Origin: Vibrio navarrensis
Lineage (GTDB): Bacteria; Pseudomonadota; Gammaproteobacteria; Enterobacterales; Vibrionaceae
Assembly (NCBI RefSeq): GCF_000764325.1
Contig: NZ_JMCG01000002.1
Span: 1,131,133 to 1,195,132 of the forward strand
Direction of reading: 5' to 3'
Length of the DNA stretch: 64,000 nt
Each line of letters begins with the position of its first letter. Position 1 is the first letter of the stretch. This document shows positions 53,118 to 64,000 of this stretch, piece by piece. The notes beneath the pieces are model-generated. The model ran no database searches and was not told the DNA's origin. It worked only from the letters and a program-made list of their open reading frames with translations. A program made the translations under genes and the position numbers.

Positions 53118-54151
53118 TGTCTTACCTTTTCTAGTGTGGTTTCTGCATCGCGCCCCATAAAACGGACTTCGTGCTCCAACGAGATTTGATATGTTTCCCA
53201 AACTCGATCACACACCAGCCCAGCCAGCGTAATCACATCTTGCGCGCTGCACTCGGCAGCATTAATCAAAACCAGCGCCTGATTGGGATGCACCTGCGCG
53301 CCGCCAATCATCATGCCCTTGAGCTGACAATGCTCAATCAACCAGCCCGCAGCCACTTTCACTTTATCGCCCGCGGGATAGGCGACAATGTTCGGAAACT
53401 GCTCCTGTAAGCGAGCAAAGTGCTGCGTATCAATGACCGGATTTTTAAAAAAACTGCCTGCATTGCCAAACTGTGCTGGATCTGGCAGCTTTTGCATCCT
53501 CACTTGGCAGACTGTGTCATAGATACGCTGAGGCGTCAGCTCATGTGCGGGAATGCTCTGTAGCGGGCCATAACTGTTCACCGCCACCCAATTTTTTTTC
53601 AGCTTAAGTCCTAGGCCCACAATCACACAGCGTCCATACCACTGATGTTTAAATATTGAATCTCGGTAGCCGAAGTGGCATTCATCGGCAGTCAATCGGC
53701 GTGGTGAATAATCCTCAAGCGATACAATATCGACATAGTCGCAGACATCTTTGAGCTCGACACCATAAGCACCAATATTCTGGATAGGCGCCGAACCTGC
53801 GCAGCCGGGGATCAAAGCTAAATTTTCTAATCCGCCGATACCTTGCTCCACGCACCATTTCACCAACTGCGGCCAATCTTCACCGCCAGCAACATGTAAA
53901 TAGTAGTAGTCGTCATTTTGCGTGAGCGTTTTCCCCATCAAACGATTAATGATCACCACGCCAGCAAAGGGCTGAGTAAATAGCATGTTGCTGCCCTTTC
54001 CTAGCACCAACTTGGGTAATTCAGCCAAGGCGGGATTCGAGTAAACGTCAATTAACTCATCCAGAGAACTGACTTCAAGCAGATAATCGCAATACTGCTC
54101 AATGGCGAAGGTGTGGTAAGGCTTTAGAGAAGCAGGATGTTGAATTTGCAT
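53114..54151 (-). CDS. murB: UDP-N-acetylenolpyruvoylglucosamine reductase MurB
   Basis: This 345-residue FAD enzyme completes UDP-MurNAc formation in peptidoglycan synthesis. Key segments are the FAD-binding LVLGKGSNMLF, GIGGLENLALIPGCAGSAPI followed by QNIGAYGVEL, and FGNAGSFFKNPVID with the catalytic Ser. It is the type I (E. coli-like) form. It is followed by birA with a 4-bp ATGA overlap. Confidence 0.97.
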   Translation of the reverse strand: MQIQHPASLKPYHTFAIEQYCDYLLEVSSLDELIDVYSNPALAELPKLVLGKGSNMLFTQPFAGVVIINRLMGKTLTQNDDYYYLHVAGGEDWPQLVKWCVEQGIGGLENLALIPGCAGSAPIQNIGAYGVELKDVCDYVDIVSLEDYSPRRLTADECHFGYRDSIFKHQWYGRCVIVGLGLKLKKNWVAVNSYGPLQSIPAHELTPQRIYDTVCQVRMQKLPDPAQFGNAGSFFKNPVIDTQHFARLQEQFPNIVAYPAGDKVKVAAGWLIEHCQLKGMMIGGAQVHPNQALVLINAAECSAQDVITLAGLVCDRVWETYQISLEHEVRFMGRDAETTLEKVRQ

Positions 54152-54215
54152 GAGCTCTTCGTCGTAACTTAAACTGACGCCATTCTACATGACTTCAACT
54201 TAAGACGCAGTGACC

Positions 54216-54647
54216 ATGGCACATACAATTCGCATCGAACGGCTAGACCCCATCAAACTTCCTCTGGTGAAAAAGCTCTACAAGTCCTATTACCCCAGCG
54301 CAAAAGCCAAAACAGACGAACAAATCATTGTTGCCTATCAAGAGCATCAAATGGTCGGGCTGGTCCGCTTCAAACCGATAGAAGAGTGGTTATTGTTGAC
54401 TGGTATGCTCGTTATCCCAACACACAGACAGCAGGGAATTGGCCACGCGCTGTTGTCTTATTGCCGGGAAAGCACTCTCAACAGTCACTGTTATTGCTTC
54501 GCTTACCCCCATTTACCGCCCTTTTATGCGCAGCATGGTTTTAAGGCGATTGAGCTTGATGCCCTGCCTAACTCTCTGAAACAAAAGTACCTGCGCTACT
54601 GTGAAAGTGGTAAGGATCTCATTCCTATGCAATTCATCGACGATTAA
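54216..54647 (+). CDS. GNAT family N-acetyltransferase
   Basis: This 143-residue protein has the GNAT fold. Motif A, with the acetyl-CoA pyrophosphate loop, is MLVIPTHRQQGIGHALLSYC, and motif B follows as PPFYAQHGFKAIEL. The substrate is unknown. The in-frame GTG at 54210 is an alternative start, but ATG 54216 (MAHTIRIERLD) is more natural. It is divergent from murB across a 64-bp gap, and 96 bp upstream of pssA. Confidence 0.85.
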   Translation: MAHTIRIERLDPIKLPLVKKLYKSYYPSAKAKTDEQIIVAYQEHQMVGLVRFKPIEEWLLLTGMLVIPTHRQQGIGHALLSYCRESTLNSHCYCFAYPHLPPFYAQHGFKAIELDALPNSLKQKYLRYCESGKDLIPMQFIDD

Positions 54648-54743
54648 ATGCAAACAGCCACTGCATTTCTGGTAATGAATTTAAGATGTTTGGTAGAATG
54701 GCCAACTCGCAATACTGCACATAACTAAGGTAATACACCCCAT

Positions 54744-56084
54744 ATGATGGCTAGCAGGAATCCGTTTGCCCAGCTTCCGGCAGTCGCTGTAAATGCAGAC
54801 GCTCTGGAAGTTCTTCACTCGGCAAAAGACTTCAGAATCCGTTTATTGGATGAAATCGCTAAAGCGACGTCTCGTATTTATCTGGTTGCGCTCTACTTAG
54901 AAGACGATGAAGCAGGAAGAGAAATTCTCACCGCGCTTTATGAAGCCAAGCAACGTAACCCCGGCCTCGATATCAATGTTTGTGTTGACTGGCATAGAGC
55001 CCAACGCGGATTGATCGGCGCAGAGAAGTCCGAAGGCAATGCTGCACTCTACAAAGCTTATGCGCAAAAATATCAACATAAGATCCCCGTGTATGGCATC
55101 CCAGTTCGAGGACGTGAAGTCTTCGGCGTGCTCCATCTCAAAGGATTCGTGATTGATGATACCGTGATCTACAGCGGTGCCAGCCTTAATAACGTCTATT
55201 TGCAATATAGCGAGCGCTATCGTTTTGATCGTTATCATTTGATTCAAAATGAGACATTAGCTGACAGCATGGTTAATTTTGTACAACAACAGATGATCGC
55301 ACACCCAGCCGTCAACGACCTTTGTTGCAGCAATAAACCCGAAACCAAAGAGATCAAAGCGGCGATACGTCAACTGCGTTCTTCACTGGCTCAAGCTCGC
55401 TACCATTTTGACAGGCAAGTGGCCGAAAAAGACCAATTTTACGTCACGCCACTGGTGGGCTTAGGCAAACGCCGCAACCTGCTCAACCAGAATGTCACCA
55501 AGCTCATTGAAGCGGCGCAAAACGAAATTTTCATTTGCACCCCTTATTTCAATTTCCCTAAAGAAATTGCGCGAGGGATCAAACGGGCACTCAAACGCGG
55601 CGTCAAAGTCACTATTGTGGTGGGTGATAAAACGGCAAACGATTTTTACATCGCGCCAGACAAAGAGTTTAAGACCATCGGCGGCCTGCCCTATTTATAC
55701 GAAGTTAACCTGCGTAAATTTGCCAAGGCTTTTGAAGCGCAAATCGCCGCGAGAAATCTCTCGATCCGCCTCTGGAAGCATGAAGATAATAGTTTCCATC
55801 TCAAAGGCATTTGGGTGGATAAGCGTTATATGCTACTAACTGGTAATAACTTAAATCCACGCGCCTGGGCTCTAGACCTAGAAAACGGCCTCCTGATTCG
55901 TGATGATTACGCACAGTTAACGAACAAATTTGAAGCTGAAATAGAAAATATTTTGCAGTACACCCAGCTTGTCTGCACATACAAACAGTTAGAGAAGGTC
56001 GAAGATTATCCACTGATGGTCCAGAAGCTCGTGCGTAAGATCACTCGTATCAAAGCCGATGGCGTATTAAAGAGAATTCTTTAA
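54744..56084 (+). CDS. pssA: CDP-diacylglycerol-serine O-phosphatidyltransferase
   Basis: This 446-residue phospholipase D-superfamily enzyme makes phosphatidylserine, the precursor of phosphatidylethanolamine. It is peripheral at the inner membrane and related to E. coli PssA. Two HKD-type motifs are present: HLKGFVIDDTVIYSGASLNN and HLKGIWVDKRYMLLTGNNLN, and the central VTPLVGLGKRRNLLNQN and VGDKTANDFYIAPDKEF are family-specific. Start MMASRNPFAQLP at ATG 54744. Confidence 0.95.
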   Translation: MMASRNPFAQLPAVAVNADALEVLHSAKDFRIRLLDEIAKATSRIYLVALYLEDDEAGREILTALYEAKQRNPGLDINVCVDWHRAQRGLIGAEKSEGNAALYKAYAQKYQHKIPVYGIPVRGREVFGVLHLKGFVIDDTVIYSGASLNNVYLQYSERYRFDRYHLIQNETLADSMVNFVQQQMIAHPAVNDLCCSNKPETKEIKAAIRQLRSSLAQARYHFDRQVAEKDQFYVTPLVGLGKRRNLLNQNVTKLIEAAQNEIFICTPYFNFPKEIARGIKRALKRGVKVTIVVGDKTANDFYIAPDKEFKTIGGLPYLYEVNLRKFAKAFEAQIAARNLSIRLWKHEDNSFHLKGIWVDKRYMLLTGNNLNPRAWALDLENGLLIRDDYAQLTNKFEAEIENILQYTQLVCTYKQLEKVEDYPLMVQKLVRKITRIKADGVLKRIL

Positions 56085-56106
56085 TAATAATTTTCCTACT
56101 GCCCTT

Positions 56107-56131
56107 ATGGCCTTAGTATTATTAAGGCCAT
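56107..56131 (+). terminator. Probable terminator after pssA
   Basis: A perfect 9-bp stem ATGGCCTTA/TAAGGCCAT with a 7-nt loop lies 22 bp after the pssA stop. The T run behind it is short. Confidence 0.55.
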
Positions 56132-56213
56132 TGTTCATCTTTAGACAATAGCCTTGCTCCTAGAATTTAGGCTATTACTGGCACTATACCTATCGGAAGA
56201 ATCTTTCCTATCC

Positions 56214-56794
56214 GCAATCCTGACACGTCAAAACGATTAAAAAATTCAAAATCGAAACGATCCCTAGCCAAATGATCCTTGAAGCTGTTGATGTCTGTTT
56301 TCAAGACGAAGCCAGATTCGGTCAGCAGAACACAACGACTCGCCTCTGGGCTGAACGAGGAACTCGCCCAAGAGCCGTGAAGCAACAACAATTTGAATAT
56401 GCGTATCTGCTGTCCCGCGAGAAGGATTGGCGAAGCGATGGTCGTTCCTTGGGTTAATAAAGAGATCATGACCGAGCATTTAAAGCAAATATCGGCAGTC
56501 ACAGAGAAAGGACGTCATGCCGTCATCATTATGGATGGGGCGAGTTGGCATACCAATGACATTGCAGAACCGTTTAGCAATGTCAGTATCATCAAGCGCC
56601 CGCCCTATTTACCAGAGCTAAACCCGATAGACCAAGTGTGGAGTTGGCTCAGACAACACTCTCTTGCCAATCAGAGTTTTACCGATTATGAGGATATCGT
56701 GGAGAAAGTGTGCAAGGCTTGGAATCGATTTTTGGAATGCGCTGATAGGGTGAAAACCATGTGTAATACCAATCTAAGTAAAAATATGATCTAA
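56214..56794 (+). pseudogene. IS630-family transposase relic (copy 1, truncated and frameshifted)
   Basis: This is the C-terminal half of an IS630-type transposase without its N-terminal helix-turn-helix part. Reading resumes near FQDEARFGQQNTTTRLWAER, with IIMDGASWHTNDIAEPFSNV and ELNPIDQVWSWLRQH supplying the DDE-type residues. Compared with copy 2, 11 bp are missing after the codons for EYAYL (near 56405), which breaks the frame. A TAG-free join in the original frame is then impossible. No inverted repeats could be identified. It lies directly upstream of copy 2, so the two arose by nested or tandem insertion. It is inactive. Confidence 0.85.
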
Positions 56795-56826
56795 TTGATG
56801 TCATTCAACGATAAAACTTATTCGCT

Positions 56827-57862
56827 ATGGACAGTCTCAATAATATCGACTTTAAAAAGCTCGCAAGCCAGCAGAAATCTATTCAGATGAAAATGAGACT
56901 GCTGGCCCTCGCTCATTTCAAAGATGGACACTCTCGCACCCAAATCGCCAAGTTTCTTATGGTGAGCCGAACCAGTGTTAATAAGTGGGTTCACACTTTT
57001 CTTGAAGAAGGATTAGAAGGGCTGAAGGAAAAGCCAAGAACGGGACGACCACCCTTCTTAACTTCTGAGCAAAGAGAGCAATTGAGCCAATACATAAAAG
57101 ATAAAGCCAATGATACACAAGGCGGACGACTGACTGGGGCCGACATCCACGCTTATATCGTGAAAGAATTTGGCCAGCACTACCACCCTGATTCTATCTA
57201 TTACCTGCTCGACCACATGGGCTTTTCATGGATAACTTCCCGCTCAAAACACCCCAAGCAATCTCAAGAAGTCCAAGACGATTTTAAAAAAATTCAAAAT
57301 TGAAACGATCCTGAAGATCCCAGGATATATCGCTCTAGAGCATGTGGATGTCTGGTTTCAAGATGAAGCCAGATTTGGGCAACAAAACACGACAACACGG
57401 TTATGGGCAGAGAAAGGAACACGCCCCAGAGCCGTGAAGCAACAACAATTTGAATATGCGTATCTGTTTGGCTCTGTCTGTCCCGCGAGAGGGATTGGCG
57501 AAGCGATGGTCGTTCCTTGGGTGAATAAAGAGATCATGATCGAGCATTTAAAGCAAATATCGGCAATCACTGAAAAAGGGCGTCATGCCGTCATCATTAT
57601 GGATGGGGCGAGTTGGCATACCAATGACATTGCAGAACCGTTTAGCAATGTCAGTATCATCAAGCTCCCGCCCTATTCACCAGAGCTCAACCCGATAGAA
57701 CAAGTGTGGAGCTGGCTCAGACAACACTATCTTGCCAATCAGAGTTTTACCGATTATGAGGATATCGTGGAGAAAGTGTGCAAGGCTTGGAATCGATTCT
57801 TGGACAGTACAGATAGGGTTAGCAAAATGTGCATAAGAGAGTGGATTGACCTGACCAGTTAA
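56827..57862 (+). pseudogene. IS630-family transposase (copy 2, frame broken at an A7 tract)
   Basis: Two adjacent frames together encode a complete IS630 transposase. 56827-57303 (158 residues) is the DNA-binding part, with IAKFLMVSRTSVNKWVHTFL and the KEKPRTGRPPFLT linker. 57344-57862 (172 residues) is the catalytic DDE part, with EHVDVWFQDEARFGQQNTTT, IIMDGASWHTNDI and SPELNPIEQVWSWLRQHYL. The break is at a run of seven A near 57288; six A (as in copy 1) would restore a single frame. It is either an inactivating mutation or a site of slippage that yields the full protein. Downstream lies a 33-bp direct repeat. Confidence 0.85.
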
Positions 57863-57921
57863 TTTTCCAGATTGGTATAAATGAGATTGGATTGAGCTGA
57901 CCCGTTAATTTTCCAGATTGG
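57843..57921. repeat. 33-bp imperfect direct repeat downstream of the IS630 copy
   Basis: GGATTGACCTGACCAGTTAA (57843 on) and GGATTGAGCTGACCCGTTAA (57889 on) both continue with TTTTCCAGATTGG, ending at 57875 and 57921. The units match at 31 of 33 positions and are spaced 46 bp apart. The first copy overlaps the 3' end of the transposase frame. Confidence 0.75.
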
Positions 57922-57957
57922 ATTCATTCGCCGATAGACGAACAAAAACGGTAAAGA

Positions 57958-57988
57958 CGAAAAAGCCCCGCTGTTTCCAGCGAGGCTT
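57958..57988 (-). terminator. rRNA operon terminator
   Basis: On the minus strand AAGCCTCGCTG-GAAA-CAGCGGGGCTT (11-bp stem with one G-T pair, GAAA loop) precedes TTTCGTC. It lies 10 bp after tRNA-Asp, at the end of the operon. Confidence 0.82.
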
Positions 57989-57997
57989 ATTAATAAG

Positions 57998-58074
57998 TGG
58001 CGGAGCGGACGGGACTCGAACCCGCGACCCCCGGCGTGACAGGCCGGTATTCTAACCGACTGAACTACCGCTCC
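57998..58074 (-). tRNA. tRNA-Asp (GTC)
   Basis: A 77-nt tRNA with anticodon GTC and encoded CCA, starting GGAGCGGTAGTTCAGTCGG. It is the distal tRNA of the rRNA operon, after 5S, as in several Vibrio and E. coli rrn operons. Confidence 0.96.
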
Positions 58075-58126
58075 GCATCAGTTAGACTGTAAGTCTGGTA
58101 TCAGGCAATGCCTAACACGATATTTA

Positions 58127-58246
58127 AAGCCTGGCGATGTTCTACTCTCACATGGGGAAACCCCACACTACCATCGGCGCTGTTTCGTTTCACTTCTGAG
58201 TTCGGGATGGAGTCAGGTGGGTCCAAAACGCTATGGTCGCCAAGCA
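58127..58246 (-). rRNA. rrf: 5S ribosomal RNA
   Basis: A 120-nt 5S sequence starting TGCTTGGCGACCATAGCG and ending near CATCGCCAGGC. It is the 5S gene of the complete operon. It differs from the second copy at 63848 by an extra C in the GGGGTTTCCCC stem and one A/G change. Confidence 0.95.
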
Positions 58247-58358
58247 AATTCTTTCTCTCTATTTCTAGAGAATAATCTGGAAAGCTGTTTACGTTCTTTT
58301 TAACACATTCAAGTTTTTGTTCTTGCTTTGAGTCCATCAAAACCCTTTGGGTGTTGTA

Positions 58359-61245
<2,887 letters not shown>

Positions 61246-61592
61246 ATACAACCCCAAAGGGTCTTCTGTTTAAACAACCAAAGTTCGCTATCTCATTATT
61301 TGAATGAGCGAGATAGCATTGATTTGCCGGACTCAATTTTGAATTGTCACTATAAGTGACATTCCCAAGAACACTTGAATGTGTTTTGTTGGTGTTTGTC
61401 ATCAAGACAAACATTGAGAACTTTACAAGTAATTTATCCATGAAGATAAATTACTTTGTCAGCTTTCCAAATTGTTAAAGAGCAATGTCGTTTCTCGATG
61501 AGAAACCACTTTTTAAAGACTTTCAGCGTCGAAAAAGGAACCATCCACATCAAGAGGAGGTTTGATTAAACAACACAAAAATACTTAAAGAG
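61246..61592 (-). other. Spacer between tRNA-Val and 23S, with boxA
   Basis: This 347-bp spacer holds no gene. TGCTCTTTAACAAT (61471-61484 on the minus strand) is the NusB/NusE-binding boxA for antitermination. The rest contains the RNase III processing stem that flanks 23S. Confidence 0.75.
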
Positions 61593-61668
61593 TGGTGGGC
61601 GATACCGGGTTCGAACCAGTGACCCCCTGCTTGTAAGGCAGGTGCTCTCCCAACTGAGCTAATCGCCC
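61593..61668 (-). tRNA. tRNA-Val (TAC)
   Basis: A 76-nt tRNA with anticodon TAC and encoded CCA, starting GGGCGATTAGCTCAGTTGG. It is the last of four spacer tRNAs. Confidence 0.95.
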
Positions 61669-61681
61669 ATTTATTCAAGAA

Positions 61682-61757
61682 TGGTGGAGCTAAGCAGGAT
61701 CGAACTGCTGACCTCCTGCGTGCAAGGCAGGCGCTCTCCCAGCTGAGCTATAGCCCC
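61682..61757 (-). tRNA. tRNA-Ala (TGC)
   Basis: A 76-nt tRNA with anticodon TGC and encoded CCA, starting GGGGCTATAGCTCAGCTGG. Confidence 0.95.
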
Positions 61758-61788
61758 ATTTCTTGATTTTAATTCCCAATGGAAGGAA

Positions 61789-61864
61789 TGGTGGGTCGTG
61801 CAGGATTCGAACCTGCGACCAATTGATTAAAAGTCAACTGCTCTACCGACTGAGCTAACGACCC
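61789..61864 (-). tRNA. tRNA-Lys (TTT)
   Basis: A 76-nt tRNA with anticodon TTT and encoded CCA, starting GGGTCGTTAGCTCAGTCGG. One base separates it from tRNA-Glu. Confidence 0.95.
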
Positions 61865-61865
61865 G

Positions 61866-61941
61866 TGGTATCCCGTAGGGGAGTCGAACCCCTGTTACCG
61901 CCGTGAAAGGGCGGTGTCCTAGGCCTCTAGACGAACGGGAC
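61866..61941 (-). tRNA. tRNA-Glu (TTC)
   Basis: A 76-nt tRNA with anticodon TTC and encoded CCA, starting GTCCCGTTCGTCTAGAGG. It is the first tRNA after 16S. Confidence 0.95.
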
Positions 61942-62008
61942 ACTAAGATACTCTAAACTGTCTAAACCATATCAATCTGTGTGAACACTCATCGCAACAA
62001 TCATCGTA

Positions 62009-63553
<1,545 letters not shown>

Positions 63554-63847
63554 AAAGTTTTTTGAAGCTTGCGCTTCGGCTCAATGAATACTGAATAAAT
63601 TGACTGTGCTCGATACCGAAGTATCAAATTGGTCACTCAGTTCATTGATAAATCTTTTGCGATTATCATCAACGAGTGCCCACACAGATTGATACGGTTT
63701 ATATTGGTTAAAGAGCTTGGCTTTCAGTGCCTTAGCACTTAAGCGAGGAGCGTATAATACGCTTTTCACTTTGAAAGTCATAAAACTCTAAGTTTTTTAA
63801 AGCTTTATGGTGACTTGCTTACGATGTAAGTAAGCAAGCGCAATTTA
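63554..63847 (-). promoter_or_regulatory. rRNA operon promoter and leader between tandem operons
   Basis: This 294-bp gap separates the 5S of the upstream operon from the 16S. A minus-strand promoter has ATGACT (63776-63781), a 16-bp spacer, TATTAT (63754-63759) and the GC-rich discriminator ACGCTCCTCGC. BoxA GCTCTTTAAC lies at 63707-63716. A 9-bp stem CTTGCTTAC/GTAAGCAAG (63814-63822 and 63830-63838) follows the upstream 5S but lacks a T run. The 66-residue ORF-like frame here is not a gene. Confidence 0.7.
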
Positions 63848-63966
63848 AAGCCTGGCGATGTTCTACTCTCACATGGGGAAACCCACACTACCATCGACGC
63901 TGTTTCGTTTCACTTCTGAGTTCGGGATGGAGTCAGGTGGGTCCAAAACGCTATGGTCGCCAAGCA
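63848..63966 (-). rRNA. rrf: 5S ribosomal RNA of the next (upstream) rRNA operon
   Basis: A 119-nt 5S sequence nearly identical to the copy at 58127-58246, with one C deleted and one base changed. The 34 bases following it to the window edge equal the 23S-5S spacer of the first operon, so another 23S gene lies just outside. No tRNA follows this 5S. Confidence 0.92.
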
Positions 63967-64000
63967 AATTCTTTCTCTCTATTTCTAGAGAATAATCTGG

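Noticed and set aside
57998..58074. tRNA-Asp as an attachment site for the nearby IS copies
   Set aside because: IS630 elements target TA dinucleotides and no 3' tRNA duplicate was seen next to the insertion sequences.
63581..63781. 66-codon ORF upstream of 16S
   Set aside because: It occupies the rRNA promoter and leader with boxA; no ribosome-binding site.

Overview
The window is a chromosomal segment of a gamma-proteobacterium, almost certainly a Vibrio (Vibrionaceae; species not resolved). The evidence is the CrbS-type sensor kinase beside acs, the aroQ-accB-accC-prmA-dusB-fis block, an rRNA spacer carrying Glu-Lys-Ala-Val tRNAs, and the coaA/tRNA/tufB/secE/nusG/rplKAJL/rpoBC block. Coding is dense, and operons are mostly separated by symmetrical bidirectional terminators.

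Layout. 1-6.7 kb is the acetate-switch neighbourhood: the 5' end of crbS, an HcaT-like MFS permease, a cNMP/CBS/DUF294 nucleotidyltransferase, a DEDDh exonuclease and acs. 6.7-8.5 kb holds an Old Yellow Enzyme reductase divergent from a TetR regulator, with twin palindromes between them. 8.8-13.7 kb is aroQ, accBC, prmA and dusB-fis. 13.75-22.8 kb is an accessory island: a complete type I restriction-modification system (hsdM, hsdS, hsdR), a small ORF coupled to an Imm11/DUF1629-like gene, a class II Fic protein and a decayed tyrosine recombinase. 22.8-25.7 kb has a membrane-anchored gluzincin and a chemoreceptor. 25.7-37.0 kb is zntR, purH-purD, a DUF1481 lipoprotein gene, hupA, a CNNM/CBS membrane protein, yjaG, a 2-hydroxyacid dehydrogenase, a UDG-family protein, hemE, a candidate sRNA, nudC and rsd. 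37.1-51.0 kb, minus strand, is the transcription/translation core: four tRNAs-tufB-secE-nusG-rplKA-rplJL-rpoB-rpoC. 51.2-56.1 kb is coaA, birA, murB, a GNAT gene and pssA. 56.2-57.9 kb holds two damaged IS630-family copies and a 33-bp direct repeat. 58.0-64.0 kb is a complete rRNA operon on the minus strand (16S, Glu-Lys-Ala-Val, 23S, 5S, Asp), preceded at the window edge by the 5S gene of a second operon in tandem.

How it works together. Much of the window is growth-rate machinery (rRNA, tRNA, EF-Tu, ribosomal proteins, RNA polymerase, Fis, HU, Rsd), and several of its promoters have GC-rich discriminators next to the -10, as expected for stringent control. The accessory material is concentrated in the fis-adjacent island and in the IS630/rrn boundary. 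The best candidates for something undescribed are the small-ORF/immunity-like/Fic part of the island, a candidate ~65-nt sRNA between hemE and nudC, and near-identical palindromes built over the -10 elements of the rplK and rplJ promoters. No CRISPR array or prophage structural genes were seen.
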